Shown here: positions 38,641 through 48,581 of the stretch, piece by piece
Layout of the letters: every line of letters starts with the position of its first letter
Numbering within the stretch: the first letter of the stretch is position 1
DNA from: Stutzerimonas stutzeri
Lineage (GTDB): Bacteria; Pseudomonadota; Gammaproteobacteria; Pseudomonadales; Pseudomonadaceae
Length of the DNA: 64,000 nucleotides
NCBI RefSeq assembly: GCF_019090095.1
Contig: NZ_JAGQFP010000001.1
Coordinates: 2,081,001-2,145,000, forward strand
Direction of reading: 5' to 3'
Program-made: the position numbers and the translations under genes
Notes under the pieces: generated by a model
Told to the model about the DNA's origin: nothing
Database searches by the model: none
Seen by the model: the letters and a program-made list of their open reading frames with translations, nothing else

Positions 38641-39780
38641 TCAGCTGCCGAGGCGCGTCATCCAGCTTCGGTACAGGCCGCTGATCAAGTCGCTCTGGGT
38701 GATGATGCCCACCAGCCGCTGCGCCGGATCGACCACCGGCAGACAGGACATACCGCGATCGGCCAGCAGGTAGACCAGGTCCGGCAGCTGCGCATCCTCG
38801 CGCACCGAGACCACCGGGGCACTCATGACGTCGCTGACGCGCACTTCGCGGCGCAGGGACAGGCGGCGCAGGCTGAAGCGCGAAGGATGCGGCTCGAGGT
38901 GCTGCAGCAGGTCGGTCTGGGTGACGATGCCGATCAGCGCCCGGCTGTCCGGATCGACCACCGCCAGCGCATGCAGCCGGTGCCGGCGCACCCGCGCACG
39001 GACCTGATGCAGGCTGTCGTGGGGCGCGCAGGTGTGCAGCTCACGGCACATGATGTCGGCGGCACTGACATCGCCCATGCTGCGGCGGATGGCATGTTTC
39101 TCGGTGCGCTGCATCAGTTCAAGCAGGTCATCCCGGGTGACGTCGACGTATTCGCCGAACTCCTCCAGCGCGCGGTCGACGTCGTCATCGGTGAATGACA
39201 AGTGCTCTTCGCCCAGCGGCACGCTGCCGGCCTGGACGCCGCTGGCCTGGGTTCGCGGTTTTGGATAGGGATGCCCGGTGAGGTTGTTGTACAGCAGGGC
39301 GAACAGCACCAGCAGCAGCGAATTGAACGCCACCGGGTACAGCAAACCATAACCCAGATCCGTGATCCCCGGTCCGCCAATGGCCGCGACCATCGCCAGC
39401 GCGCAGCTCGGCGGATGCATGCAACGCAGCAGGAACAGGCAGGCGATCGCCAGACAGACGGCGGTCACCGCAGCGGTGACCGCCGTCAGGCCGCAGAGGC
39501 CGAGCGTCACGCCGATCGCCACAGCAATGAGGTTGCCGCCGATCACCGACCAGGGCTGGGCGAACGGGCTGGACGAGGCGCTGAACAATATCACCGCGGA
39601 GGCGCCGGCGGGCGCGACGATATGCAGGGTCACCGGGCCGCCGAACACGAGCAACCCGACTGCCACCATCGGCAACACCACCAGCCCCACGCCGATTACG
39701 GCACGGATCCAATGCTTGTGGGACACACTCTGGGGGGCCGGGAAGAAGGACCGCAACCAGTGCCTCAGGCGCTCTTGCAT
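38641..39780 (-). CDS. HPP-family membrane protein with CBS domains (copy A)
   Basis: 379 residues. The N-terminal half (about 20-180) is an HPP integral membrane domain with the name-giving R-C-M-H-P-P. The C-terminal half (about 235-375) is a pair of CBS domains that usually bind adenosine nucleotides. It is the same length as, and clearly related to, the next upstream gene, so the two arose by tandem duplication. HPP proteins of chloroplasts and cyanobacteria have been reported to move nitrite; that, plus the nir/nor neighbourhood, makes nitrite transport a possibility, not a demonstrated function. Confidence 0.85.
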   Translation of the reverse strand: MQERLRHWLRSFFPAPQSVSHKHWIRAVIGVGLVVLPMVAVGLLVFGGPVTLHIVAPAGASAVILFSASSSPFAQPWSVIGGNLIAVAIGVTLGLCGLTAVTAAVTAVCLAIACLFLLRCMHPPSCALAMVAAIGGPGITDLGYGLLYPVAFNSLLLVLFALLYNNLTGHPYPKPRTQASGVQAGSVPLGEEHLSFTDDDVDRALEEFGEYVDVTRDDLLELMQRTEKHAIRRSMGDVSAADIMCRELHTCAPHDSLHQVRARVRRHRLHALAVVDPDSRALIGIVTQTDLLQHLEPHPSRFSLRRLSLRREVRVSDVMSAPVVSVREDAQLPDLVYLLADRGMSCLPVVDPAQRLVGIITQSDLISGLYRSWMTRLGS

Positions 39781-39866
39781 GGGCTCAGCTTGTTCAGAGG
39801 GGGTGGCTTGTCAGGCACTGTACCAGCCGCCAGGTTCCCGCCCCTGCGAGGTGTCGCATGGCCCGC

Positions 39867-41006
39867 TCAGTCGGGCAGATGCTTGAGCCAGTTCCGGTAG
39901 AGCGCAGCAATCAGGTCGGTCTGGGTGATCATGCCGACCAGCCGCTGCTGGTCGTCGATCACCGGCAGGCAATGCAGGCCGCGGTCGGACAGCAGGAATA
40001 CCAGGTCGACCATATGGCAGTCCTCGGTGACCGAGACCACCGGCGTGCTCATGATCGTGCGTAGCTGGACGCCGCGAAGGAACTTGAGCTGGCCGAACTT
40101 GATCCGTACCGACGCCGGCTGGAAGTGTTTGAGCAGATCGACCAGGGTCACGATGCCCACCAGCCGATGGCTGTCGGGCTCGAGCACCGGGAAGGAATGC
40201 AGACGGTGCTCGCGCAAGGTCTGCCAGGCCCGCTGTATCGAACAGTCCGGCGTGCCCCAATAAAGATCGCGGGACATGATGTCGGCGGCGGTGATCTCGC
40301 CCATGGTGCGCCGCAAGGCGTGCTTCTCGGTCTGCTTGATCAGCTGGGCGAGATCGTCCCGGGTGACGTCGACGTATTCGCCAAAGTCCGCCAGTGCCTG
40401 CTCGACGTCGTCTTCACTGAAGCTCATGCGCTCACTGGGCAACGGATCGTGGGTGTGATGCGGATTGCCCTTCTGCGGGCGCGGCTTGGGATAGGCGTGC
40501 CCGCTGAGGTTGTTGTACACCAGCGCAACCAACACCAGCAGCAGCGAATTGAAGGCCACCGGATAGAGCAATTGGTAACCGTAGGCGTGTAGCTGCGGGG
40601 TGCCGATCACCGCCACCAGCGCCAGCGCGGCGGCGGGCGGATGCAGGCAGCGCAGGATGAACAGGCACAGCAGCGCCAGCATCCCGGCGCTACCGGCCGC
40701 GACCGCCACAGGCCAATCGCTTGCCCCCAGCGTCACGCCGATGGCGGTGGCCAGCAGGTTGCCGCCAATCACCGCCCAGGGTTGCGCGAAGGGGCTCGAG
40801 GAGGCGGCGAACAGCAGCATCGCCGAAGCGGCAGCCGGCGCCATCAGGGGCAGCGACAGGCTGCTGCCGAACACCCACATACTGGCCGGGATGACCACCA
40901 GCATGACCAGACCGATACCAATGGCCGCGCGCAGCCATTCGGCCGGGCGCGCCGAGAGCGGTGCCGGGGCGAAGGAGCGGCACCAGTCGATAAAACGTTG
41001 TTGCAT
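39867..41006 (-). CDS. HPP-family membrane protein with CBS domains (copy B)
   Basis: 379 residues from the ATG at 41006; an open extension to 41105 is not conserved with copy A and is dropped. It has the same layout: HPP membrane domain with R-C-L-H-P-P (about 20-180), linker and two CBS domains with I-M-S-x-P-V-V-S-V. It lies 86 bases upstream of copy A on the same strand, so they probably share a transcript. No FNR-type site is clear in the 185 bases before it. Confidence 0.85.
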   Translation of the reverse strand: MQQRFIDWCRSFAPAPLSARPAEWLRAAIGIGLVMLVVIPASMWVFGSSLSLPLMAPAAASAMLLFAASSSPFAQPWAVIGGNLLATAIGVTLGASDWPVAVAAGSAGMLALLCLFILRCLHPPAAALALVAVIGTPQLHAYGYQLLYPVAFNSLLLVLVALVYNNLSGHAYPKPRPQKGNPHHTHDPLPSERMSFSEDDVEQALADFGEYVDVTRDDLAQLIKQTEKHALRRTMGEITAADIMSRDLYWGTPDCSIQRAWQTLREHRLHSFPVLEPDSHRLVGIVTLVDLLKHFQPASVRIKFGQLKFLRGVQLRTIMSTPVVSVTEDCHMVDLVFLLSDRGLHCLPVIDDQQRLVGMITQTDLIAALYRNWLKHLPD

Positions 41007-41191
41007 GCGACCTGCTTGAACGAAGGAGGCGGTACGGAAGGCAAGATACCGGAACAGGCGACTCGTACACGCACGAAAAGAGGGCGCTCGCCAGCCGGGC
41101 CGCACATTGTCGGTGCGCCCGCCTTAGGCTGCCAATGAATCCTCTTGATCCTTCAAAGCAATATTTTTGCTAGCAACGCCGCGCAGCACCG

Positions 41192-42310
41192 TCACACCGA
41201 TGCGTGAGACGGTCGGGCGCTGGCTTCGTACTCGGCAATCAGCGCCGCGACGATGCGCATCACCTCCAGATTGGCCGCCTCCATCTCACCGAGGTGCTCC
41301 AGGGTGTCCTCCAGTGCCCGTCGCGCGAAGGCCTCGAGCGCTTGCTGCCCCTGGCGATGCACGGCGGTATGCGGCCGCTCGATCTGCCGGAAGTGCTCCA
41401 GACCCTGCATGCGCCGACTGCCTTCGGCGTAGTACCAGCGCCCGAACCGACATTCACGCTCGCTGGGCAAGGCCGGCACGCTGCGCTCGCCGGCGCCCAG
41501 CACCTGGTTGTAGACGACGAACTTCAGCGACAGCTCGTCCAGATTGGCCAGCTCGATGCCCGCACGGAACGAGGAGCGCTCGATACCGTCGCGCATGCTT
41601 CCAGCCAGTTGATGAAGGTGCTGCATGGCCGCGACAGCGGTGGCGGTCGTCTGGCTGAATCCCTGCGCCAGGTTGCCCTGCTGCTGGATGTACTGATGCA
41701 CGTGGGCGATCTCGGCCTGCACCTCGGTGATCTTGCGCACGATATCGGCGGTGGCCAGTGCGGTTCGCTCCGCCAGGGTACGAATCTCCCCGGCGACCAC
41801 CGCGAAACCGCGCCCGGCCTCCCCCGCCCGCGCCGCCTCGATGGCGGCGTTGAGCGCGAGCAGATTGGTCTGGCTGGCGATGCCGCTGATGAGGTCGACG
41901 ATGCCGTTGATCTCCTGGGAATGCGTCGCCAGAGCCTCGACCTTGTGCGAGGCCTGATCGAGGCCGCTTTCCATGTCGATCGCCTTGCCCTGCAACTCGC
42001 CGAAGCGTTGCTGGTTGCCCAGCGCCGCCTCGTCGACTTGCTCGGCGCGCAGGCGGTTCTCGCCCAGTTGCCCGGTGAGGTACTCGAAGGAATCGCCCAG
42101 ATGCGCCACCGATGCACTGAAGCGGACCAGGTTACTGGCCACGCCGCGGTAGTAATCGAGCTGGCGTTGCTCCTCTTGGCGCGCCGCCTGCGTCACGGCG
42201 AGCGACTGTTCAAGTGCCGAGATGCGCGCGGCCTGGTCGTCACAGGTCTGCTGCAGCCGATCGCGCTCGTCGCGCACTTGGCGGGCGGCCCGCCGGGAAC
42301 CGAAGATCAT
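41192..42310 (-). CDS. Soluble methyl-accepting chemoreceptor with CZB domain
   Basis: 372 residues with no membrane segment. An N-terminal coiled coil (about 10-60) leads to the chemoreceptor signalling hairpin ([30 protein letters not shown]). The C-terminus is a CZB (zinc-binding) domain with its His/Cys ligands (H-x3... C-R-F-G-R-W-Y and H-x-x-V-H). CZB receptors respond to zinc or oxidants. The gene lies 16 bases after an SDR gene and is last of nnrS-SDR-receptor, which hints at a link to NO or nitrogen-oxide stress; this is inference. Confidence 0.85.
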   Translation of the reverse strand: MIFGSRRAARQVRDERDRLQQTCDDQAARISALEQSLAVTQAARQEEQRQLDYYRGVASNLVRFSASVAHLGDSFEYLTGQLGENRLRAEQVDEAALGNQQRFGELQGKAIDMESGLDQASHKVEALATHSQEINGIVDLISGIASQTNLLALNAAIEAARAGEAGRGFAVVAGEIRTLAERTALATADIVRKITEVQAEIAHVHQYIQQQGNLAQGFSQTTATAVAAMQHLHQLAGSMRDGIERSSFRAGIELANLDELSLKFVVYNQVLGAGERSVPALPSERECRFGRWYYAEGSRRMQGLEHFRQIERPHTAVHRQGQQALEAFARRALEDTLEHLGEMEAANLEVMRIVAALIAEYEASARPSHASV

Positions 42311-42326
42311 CGTCAGCCTCGCCCGC

Positions 42327-43070
42327 TCAGTTCAGCGTGTAGCCGTTGTCGACCACCCAGTCCTGTCCGTAAACCCCACGAGCGCCTTGCGACAGCTGGA
42401 ACAGGATGACATTGGCGACCGCCGCCGACTCGAGGAAATGCCCGGGCAGCAAGCGCTTGGTCACGTTGTCCGCAACCTGCTCCAGCTGCTCGTCAGCCAG
42501 GCCCAGGGTGCCCCAGATCGCGGTAGCGGTCGGCCCCGGCGACACCGTGTTGATGCGTACGTCCAGCGAGGCGAACTCCACCGCCAATGTCCGCGCGTGG
42601 GCCACCAACGCCGCCTTGCTGGCGATGTACGCGGCCAGGCCGGGAAAGGTGCTACGGGTCAGGAAGGTGCCGACGAAGACCACCGAGGCCGGTTTGGCCA
42701 ACTCGGTGCGCAGCGCGGCCAAGGTGTTCAGCGCGCCGGCACCGTTGACCGCCCACTGACGATCGAAGCAACTGACGTCGAGGCTGTCGCCAAGCTCGGC
42801 AATCCCGGCGTTGGGCACCAGGTAGTCCACCGGGCCGAGCGCCGCGGCGCGACGCGCCAGCCGCTGCAGGTCGTCGGCGACGGTGACATCGCCGTCCACC
42901 CATTCCAGTTGCTCGGGATAGCTCTCCAGCAGCTGGCCCAGGCCTCCGACGCTGCGCGCCATGGCCAGCACCCGCGCGCCACGCTGCAACAGCGCAGCAC
43001 AGAGCGCGAGGCCGATTCCGGAACTGGCACCCGTGACAACAGCCAGGCGGTCTTTGAATTCATTCTTCAT
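42327..43070 (-). CDS. Short-chain dehydrogenase/reductase
   Basis: 247 residues, classical SDR. The NAD(P) motif T-G-A-S-S-G-I-G is near residue 14, N-A-G near 90 and the catalytic Y-x-x-x-K (Y-I-A-S-K) near 150. The catalytic Ser expected about 13 residues before the Tyr is replaced by a G-T-F-L-T-R-S stretch, so the active site may be altered. It lies 106 bases after nnrS and 16 before a chemoreceptor. The substrate is unknown. Confidence 0.85.
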   Translation of the reverse strand: MKNEFKDRLAVVTGASSGIGLALCAALLQRGARVLAMARSVGGLGQLLESYPEQLEWVDGDVTVADDLQRLARRAAALGPVDYLVPNAGIAELGDSLDVSCFDRQWAVNGAGALNTLAALRTELAKPASVVFVGTFLTRSTFPGLAAYIASKAALVAHARTLAVEFASLDVRINTVSPGPTATAIWGTLGLADEQLEQVADNVTKRLLPGHFLESAAVANVILFQLSQGARGVYGQDWVVDNGYTLN

Positions 43071-43176
43071 ATCTACTCCGATGCCGGCGGTCGCCGAGCC
43101 ACAAGCGGCCCGACCCAGGATGGGCGGGCAGCAGCTATTCGTTAGGGATTACGGGATGACGAGCGTTGGCTGGCCG

Positions 43177-44367
43177 TCAGCCGGGATGGCCATCGACCCG
43201 TGCGCTCACCAGCATCGGCGCATAGCGCCAGGCGTACAGCGCAAAGGCGATGGCCCAGCAGCTGGCCGCGAGCCACAGCCCGGGCACCGGCCACTCGCTG
43301 GCAATGAATACCCGCGCGGCCGCGCCGACATTGAACAGCACGAACGCCGCGACGATGCCCGACGGTAATTGCAACGGCCGGCCGGTGTGACCGAGCGTGA
43401 CGCGCGCGATCATGGCCAGGATCAGGCCGCTCATCGAGCCCACCGAGAGGGCGTGCAGCGCGGCGCTGGAATTGGCCAGCAGGCCGAAGTTCCACAGCGC
43501 CAGACCGGCCGCGGCGATCACCAGCCAGAGCATGGCCAGGTGCAGCGACCACAACAGCGGTACGCGCCATATACCGGCGTCGTACCAGCGCGCCAGGCGC
43601 AGCAGGTGACCCGCGGCGATCGCCACGAACAGCAGGCCGAGCAGTACGTTCGGTACCAGTGCGACACCGGCGGCGTAGCACGCGGCAATCAGGCCGGTGC
43701 CGACCAGCAGCGCCACGTCCAGCCAGACCCAGGGCTTCACGGCTTCGCTGCGGCCCAGGCCACGTTGGGTAAAGAAGGGGATTACCCGGCCGCCGATGAT
43801 GGCCATCAGGGCCGCCACCAGCCACAGCCCGGCGAGCACGCCCTGGCGTTGCAGCCCGTCGTCGCCCAGCGCGACCCCGCAGAGCACCAGCACATCGGCG
43901 CCAGTCATCAAGGTAAGTACGGCGATGATCGGGTAGTTGCGCTTCTGCCGGACCACCCAGAGCATGCGTGCCATCAGACCGGCCACACCGAGCAGGAACA
44001 GCAGATCCGTCACGATCAGCAGGCCGATCGGCGCGCCCAGTAGCCAGCCCAGGCGCGCCAGCAGCCAGACGCCTGCCAGCGCCGCCAGCCGGTTGCCGGA
44101 GACGCCGGGCTGGCCGGTCCAGGTCTGCCCCGCCGTCAGCAGGAAGCCGGCGACGATCGCCATGGCGAAACCGAACAGCATCTCGTGGCGGTGCCAGGCG
44201 AGCCAGCCGCCGGTGGGGTGCAAGCCCGACCACAACCCGGTCCAGGCGCCGATCCACAGGGGAATCGCCAGCATCGCGAAGAGGCTGCCGGCGAGAAAGA
44301 ATGGCCGAAACGCGAGCCGCCAGAGGGGCGGGATACTGAGGGCTTTTCGCCGATCGATGACGTGCAC
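43177..44367 (-). CDS. nnrS: NnrS family heme-copper membrane protein
   Basis: 396 residues and about twelve membrane helices. It has W-R-L-x-F-R-P-F-F-L near the start and H-R-H-E-M-L-F-G-F with N-terminal His that bind heme/copper. NnrS eases NO stress and is part of the denitrification regulon. The GTG at 44367 is chosen because AGGAGG lies four bases before it; no ATG is near. An FNR-type site lies about 125 bases upstream. It likely heads nnrS-SDR-receptor. Confidence 0.9.
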   Translation of the reverse strand: MHVIDRRKALSIPPLWRLAFRPFFLAGSLFAMLAIPLWIGAWTGLWSGLHPTGGWLAWHRHEMLFGFAMAIVAGFLLTAGQTWTGQPGVSGNRLAALAGVWLLARLGWLLGAPIGLLIVTDLLFLLGVAGLMARMLWVVRQKRNYPIIAVLTLMTGADVLVLCGVALGDDGLQRQGVLAGLWLVAALMAIIGGRVIPFFTQRGLGRSEAVKPWVWLDVALLVGTGLIAACYAAGVALVPNVLLGLLFVAIAAGHLLRLARWYDAGIWRVPLLWSLHLAMLWLVIAAAGLALWNFGLLANSSAALHALSVGSMSGLILAMIARVTLGHTGRPLQLPSGIVAAFVLFNVGAAARVFIASEWPVPGLWLAASCWAIAFALYAWRYAPMLVSARVDGHPG

Positions 44368-44491
44368 GGGGCCTCCTGACACTTTTTTCTGCAACGGCCG
44401 GCAAGGCAATCAGTCGCCGGACCGAGGAACCAGGGCACCGAGATTTCCGGAGCCAGGATTACGTTGTACAGGGTAGGAGGCATTCCCAGAC

Positions 44492-44505
44492 TTGATTGCA
44501 ATCAG
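44492..44505. promoter_or_regulatory. FNR/ANR/DNR-type site upstream of nnrS
   Basis: TTGATTGCAATCAG matches the consensus at all but the last base, 125 bases before the nnrS start. Confidence 0.75.
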
Positions 44506-44688
44506 CTTTTGCCGAGGGGCCGGTAGGCGGGCCGTGGCAGGGTTGCAGCCGGCATCCGTCAAGCGGCGCCACGCCTCGTCGAGCCGCCGACTGCCGAGCC
44601 ACGGTGGATGTAAAAGGTGACATCAACCTACGTAGCTCTTCATGAGAGCCCGTGCGTGGCGCCGACTTATGCAGGTGGCTTGTTTTTC

Positions 44689-46000
44689 TGTGGGAGCCGC
44701 GACCCGCGGCGATTGGCGCAACTCGGTGCCGGAAAAGCTTCGCCCCGGGTCGGGGCTCCCACAAATCGAGCCCGTGCGTGACGCTGCGTTGTGCAGATCG
44801 CACGCTTTTTCTGTGGGAGCCGCGACCCGCGGCAATTGGCGCAACTCGGTGCCGGAAAAGCTTCGCCCCGAGTCGGGGCTCCCACAAATCGAGCCCGTGC
44901 GTGACGCTGCGCTGTGCAGGTCGCACGCTTTTTCTGTGGGAGCCGCGACCCGCGGCGAATGGCGCAACTCGGTGCCGGAAAAGCTTCGCCCCGGGTCGGG
45001 GCTCCCACAAATCGAGCCCGTGCGTGACGCTGCGTTGTGCAGGTCGCACGCTTTTTCTGTGGGAGCCGCGACCCGCGGCGATTGGCGCAACTCGGTGCCG
45101 GAAAAGCTTCGCCCCGGGTCGGGGCTCCCACAAATCGAGCCCGTGCGTGACGCTGCGCTGTGCAGGTCGCACGCTTTTTCTGTGGGAGCCGCGACCCGCG
45201 GCGAATGGCGCAACTCGGTGCCGGAAAAGCTTCGCCCCGGGTCGGGGCTCCCACTAATCAAGCCCGTGCGTGGCGCCGACTTATGCAGGTGGCTTGTTTT
45301 TCTGTGGGAGCCGCGACCCGCGGCGAATGGCGCCAAGTCAGCGCCGAAAAGCTTCGCCCCGGGTCGGGGCTCCCACAAATCGAGCCCGTGCGTGGCGCCG
45401 ACTTATGCAGGTCGCACGCTTTTTCTGTGGGAGCCGCGACCCGCGGCGAATGGCGCAACTCGGTGCCGGAAAAGCTTCGCCCCGGGTCGGGGCTCCCACA
45501 AATCGAGCCTGTGCGTGACGCTGCGTTGTGCAGGTCGCACGCTTTTTCTGTGGGAGCCGCGACCCGCGGCGAATGGCGCAACTCGGTGCCGGAAAAGCTT
45601 CGCCCCGGGTCGGGGCTCCCACAAATCGAGCCCGTGCGTGGCGCCGACTTATGCAGGTGGCTTGTTTTTCTGTGGGAGCCGCGACCCGCGGCGAATGGCG
45701 CAACTCGGTGCCGGAAAAGCTTCGCCCCGGGTCGGGGCTCCCACTAATCAAGCCCGTGCGTGGCGCCGACTTATGCAGGTGGCTTGTTTTTCTGTGGGAG
45801 CCGCGACCCGCGGCGAATGGCGCCAAGTCAGCGCCGAAAAGCTTCGCCCCGGGTCGGGGCTCCCACAAATCGAGCCCGTGCGTGGCGCCGACTTATGCAG
45901 GTGGCTTGATTTTCTGTGGGAGCCGCGACCCGCGGCGAATGGCGCAACTCGGTGCCGAAAAGCCTCGCCCCGAAGGCGGTTCCTACAGGAAAAGCGCAAA
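44689..46000. repeat. REP/REPIN array 3, eleven units of about 122 bases
   Basis: Units start near 44689, 44811, 44935, 45058, 45181, 45303, 45426, 45549, 45671, 45793 and 45914. Each opens TGTGGGAGCCGCGACCCGCG and closes with the inverted GGGTCGGGGCTCCCACA. The units are nearly identical and fall into two types according to the linker (acgctgcg... or gcgccgac...). Arms fold into GCCGCG-acc-CGCGGC and GCCCCG-acc-CGGGGC hairpins. Long open frames on both strands here come from the repeat. It lies between tatE and nnrS. Confidence 0.92.
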
Positions 46001-46017
46001 GACAGTCGGTTGCGACG

Positions 46018-46194
46018 CTATTTCGGCTCGTGCTTGACCGCATCGGCCGCGGTGTTTTCACCGTCGCTCATGGATTTGCGGAAGCCACTGATCGCGCCGC
46101 CCAGGTCGGAGCCCAGGCCGCGCAAGCGCTTGGTGCCGAACAGCATGACCACGATCAGCAGCACGATCAGGAGTTGCCAGATACTGATACCCAT
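46018..46194 (-). CDS. tatE: TatE/TatA-like twin-arginine translocase subunit of the nos cluster
   Basis: 58 residues: one N-terminal membrane helix ([18 protein letters not shown]), the F-G-x-K-[RK]-L-[RP] hinge and an amphipathic helix. It is of the TatA/E type. NosZ carries a twin-arginine signal, and P. stutzeri has a tatE at this place in its nos cluster, so it probably helps export NosZ. The ATG at 46194 gives the canonical M-G-I-S-I-W start; another ATG three bases earlier follows GAGG. Last gene of the nos run. Confidence 0.9.
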   Translation of the reverse strand: MGISIWQLLIVLLIVVMLFGTKRLRGLGSDLGGAISGFRKSMSDGENTAADAVKHEPK

Positions 46195-46256
46195 CATTTC
46201 GGTTACCTCGTTGAGTTGTAGATGGCGCGGGTGGCTCGTTTGCCACCCGCTGCCGG

Positions 46257-46808
46257 TCAATGGCCCGCATGCGCCTGTTGATGGCCGCCCATGTCGTGCA
46301 TGGCCGTTGCCGGTTGCAGCACGGCCTGGTCGATCTCGTCGAAGCGCAGCACCCGACCGCCCTGCTCGGCCGCCAGGCGCTTGGCATCCTCTTCCTTGGC
46401 GAAGGTCGCCAGCACCGCGCCCATCGCTCCTTTCAAATGCGTACCGGCGACATAGTAGGCGCTGGTCGCATCGATCAGGTAATGGTCATCGGGTTGTTCC
46501 CAGGTGCTGCGCCCCATGTCGTGCACGTAGAGTTTCACGTCGAGCACGCGGTTCTCCGGTTGCAGCCACCAGCCGAGCAGCTCCGCCGTGGAGCAGAATT
46601 TCTTCACCCCACCCTTCCCCACTGCCTGGCCTTTGGGGCCGGGGAAATCGCTGATTGCCATGCCGCAGACGTGGCACTCATCCGACGCATGGAAAGCCAC
46701 CGGATCAAGCCCCTTCGCGTTCTGCTCGGGCTCGTTGCAGGCCGCCAGGCCGAACAGCAGCGCCGCGGCGAGCAACAGACGTGGCGGGCGGATATATAGC
46801 GCATTCAT
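46257..46808 (-). CDS. nosL: NosL, copper-binding lipoprotein
   Basis: 183 residues. The signal ends in a lipobox L-A-A-C24, so it is anchored to a membrane in the periplasm. C45-x-x-C48-G-M50 is the Cu(I) site of NosL. It delivers copper for the CuZ centre of NosZ, working with NosDFY. It has a His-rich tail (H-Q-Q-A-H-A-G-H). It lies 22 bases after nosY and about 60 before tatE. Confidence 0.92.
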   Translation of the reverse strand: MNALYIRPPRLLLAAALLFGLAACNEPEQNAKGLDPVAFHASDECHVCGMAISDFPGPKGQAVGKGGVKKFCSTAELLGWWLQPENRVLDVKLYVHDMGRSTWEQPDDHYLIDATSAYYVAGTHLKGAMGAVLATFAKEEDAKRLAAEQGGRVLRFDEIDQAVLQPATAMHDMGGHQQAHAGH

Positions 46809-46830
46809 GGTTACAGTTTCCTTTTCAAAG

Positions 46831-47658
46831 TCATGCCAGACGGCGACGGAACACGCCGTAGGCCAGCAGCAGCGACGCGCCCACCCAGAGCAGCAGGCAC
46901 AGCCAGAGGACGGCCGCCGGCACCGGCAGATCGCTGCCCAGCGACAGCACGCCCATGGCAGTGCCACCGTCGAAGCCGGACAGGTTGATCAGTCGATAGA
47001 TATCGGTCGGGTTGAGCAGCAGCAACCAGGGCAGCGCTTCGGGGCTGAACTTGCCTTCGCTGAGCACCAGCAGTGCCAGCAGCACCAGGTCGAAGACCAG
47101 CACGAAGACGAACCACACGCCGAGCGCCAGCCCAGCCGCGCTGGACTTCTCGCTCACCTTGCTGCTCAGCACGTAGGCCATCGCCAGGAACACCCAGCCG
47201 AGCAGGGTCGAGGAGACCATGAAGCGGCCGAACGCCCAGAGCAGCGTGCCGATCTCGATATCGTCGACCAACACCGCAATGGCCAGCATCGCGCAGCCAA
47301 AGCCGATCAGCACGGCCAGCGCCAGGATCAGCCCGTGGCCGACGAACTTGCCGAGCAGGATCTGCCCGCGGCCCAGTGGGTAGGTCAGCAGCAACATCAG
47401 GGTGCCGCCCTCGTCCTCGCCGACGATGGCGTCGTAGGCCAGCAGCAGCGCGATCAGCGGCATCAGGAAAGTCGCCAGGCTGGCGAGGCTCGCCACCGTG
47501 GCGGGGATCGAGGTGAAGCCGAGCTGACCGGACGCCGCGGCGCCGAGCCAGGCGATGCCCACCGCCAGCACTGCGAACAGCAGGCTGATAGCCAGCAACC
47601 AGCGGTTGCGCAGGCCGTCGCTGAGCTCCTTGCGGGCGATGTTCCAGACCGGGTTCAT
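46831..47658 (-). CDS. nosY: NosY, ABC permease subunit for NosZ maturation
   Basis: 275 residues and about six membrane helices. E-D-E-G-G-T-L-x-L-L-L-[TS]-Y-P and [12 protein letters not shown] are the conserved ABC-2 type segments that contact NosF. It forms the membrane channel or lever of NosDFY, which helps load copper or sulfur into NosZ. The ATG overlaps the nosF stop by four bases. Confidence 0.92.
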   Translation of the reverse strand: MNPVWNIARKELSDGLRNRWLLAISLLFAVLAVGIAWLGAAASGQLGFTSIPATVASLASLATFLMPLIALLLAYDAIVGEDEGGTLMLLLTYPLGRGQILLGKFVGHGLILALAVLIGFGCAMLAIAVLVDDIEIGTLLWAFGRFMVSSTLLGWVFLAMAYVLSSKVSEKSSAAGLALGVWFVFVLVFDLVLLALLVLSEGKFSPEALPWLLLLNPTDIYRLINLSGFDGGTAMGVLSLGSDLPVPAAVLWLCLLLWVGASLLLAYGVFRRRLA

Positions 47659-48581
47659 AGCGTGCCCTCCGCCGTGCGCACGTCGCCGGCGCGCTGCATG
47701 TAGTAGCGGTACAGATCTTCCAGCGAGGGCTGGTGGATCTCGATGTCGTCCGGCTCGCCTTCGCCGAGCAGCTCGCGCAGCAGCGGCAACTTGTGGCCGT
47801 TGATGGCGCTGACCTCGACGCTGCGCTCGCCCAGCGAACGCGCCGAGTGCCCCGCCGCATCCCAGCGCTGCAGCCAGGCGGCGCCGTTATCGACGCCACT
47901 GGCGCGGATGCGGGTCGGCAGCCCCGCCTCGACCCGCAATTGCGCCAGGCTGCCGACTGCCTGCAAGCGGCCCTTGGCCAGGATCGCCGCGCGATTGATA
48001 TGCGCCTCGACGCCAGGCAGCACATGGGAACAGAGGATGACGCTGGTGCCACGCTGGCGCAGCCGGTCGATCAGCTGATAGAGATCGCCGGTGGCAATCG
48101 GATCCAGCCCCACCGTCGGCTCGTCGAGCAGCAGCAGGCGCGGTTCGCCGAGCAGCGCCTGAGCCAGGCCGAGGCGTTGGCGCATGCCCTTGGAATAGGT
48201 CTTGACCCGGCGCTCGGCGGCATGGGCCAGGCCCACCTGTTCGAGCAGCTCATCGACCTGCGTCAGTGGCGCCCCCTTGAGTCGGGCGAAGTGGCGCAGC
48301 GTCTCGCGGCCGCTGAGCTGCGGGTAGAAGGTCACGTTTTCCGGCAGGTAACCGAGCTCGCGGCGCACCGCCGGATCGGCCGGCGCGCGGCCCAGCACCC
48401 GCACCTGCCCTTCGCTGGGCGACAGCAGGCCGAGGATGAGTTTCATGCTGGTGGTCTTGCCGGCGCCGTTATGGCCGAACAGGCCCAGCACCTCGCCCTC
48501 GGCGAGGGTCAGGTTCAGATCATGCAGCACGGTCATGCTGCCGTAACGCTGGTTCACGCCCTGGATCTCGACAGCGCTCAT
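47655..48581 (-). CDS. nosF: NosF, ABC ATPase for NosZ maturation
   Basis: 308 residues. Walker A G-H-N-G-A-G-K-T at 36-43, signature Y-S-K-G-M-R-Q-R-L (near 138) and Walker B L-L-L-L-D-E-P. It powers the NosDFY transporter. The start overlaps nosD by four bases and the stop overlaps nosY by four, so the three are coupled. The C-terminal 80 residues are a family-specific extension. Confidence 0.94.
   Translation of the reverse strand: MSAVEIQGVNQRYGSMTVLHDLNLTLAEGEVLGLFGHNGAGKTTSMKLILGLLSPSEGQVRVLGRAPADPAVRRELGYLPENVTFYPQLSGRETLRHFARLKGAPLTQVDELLEQVGLAHAAERRVKTYSKGMRQRLGLAQALLGEPRLLLLDEPTVGLDPIATGDLYQLIDRLRQRGTSVILCSHVLPGVEAHINRAAILAKGRLQAVGSLAQLRVEAGLPTRIRASGVDNGAAWLQRWDAAGHSARSLGERSVEVSAINGHKLPLLRELLGEGEPDDIEIHQPSLEDLYRYYMQRAGDVRTAEGTL

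Noticed and set aside
41130-41165. TTGATCCTTCAAAG before the HPP gene as an FNR site
   Set aside because: Only the left half fits; the right half has wrong spacing.
44642-46654. Open frame of 670 codons and several others on both strands across 44640-46060
   Set aside because: They run through the tandem REP units. The translations are the same 40-residue block repeated in all frames, and none has a ribosome site or a plausible fold.
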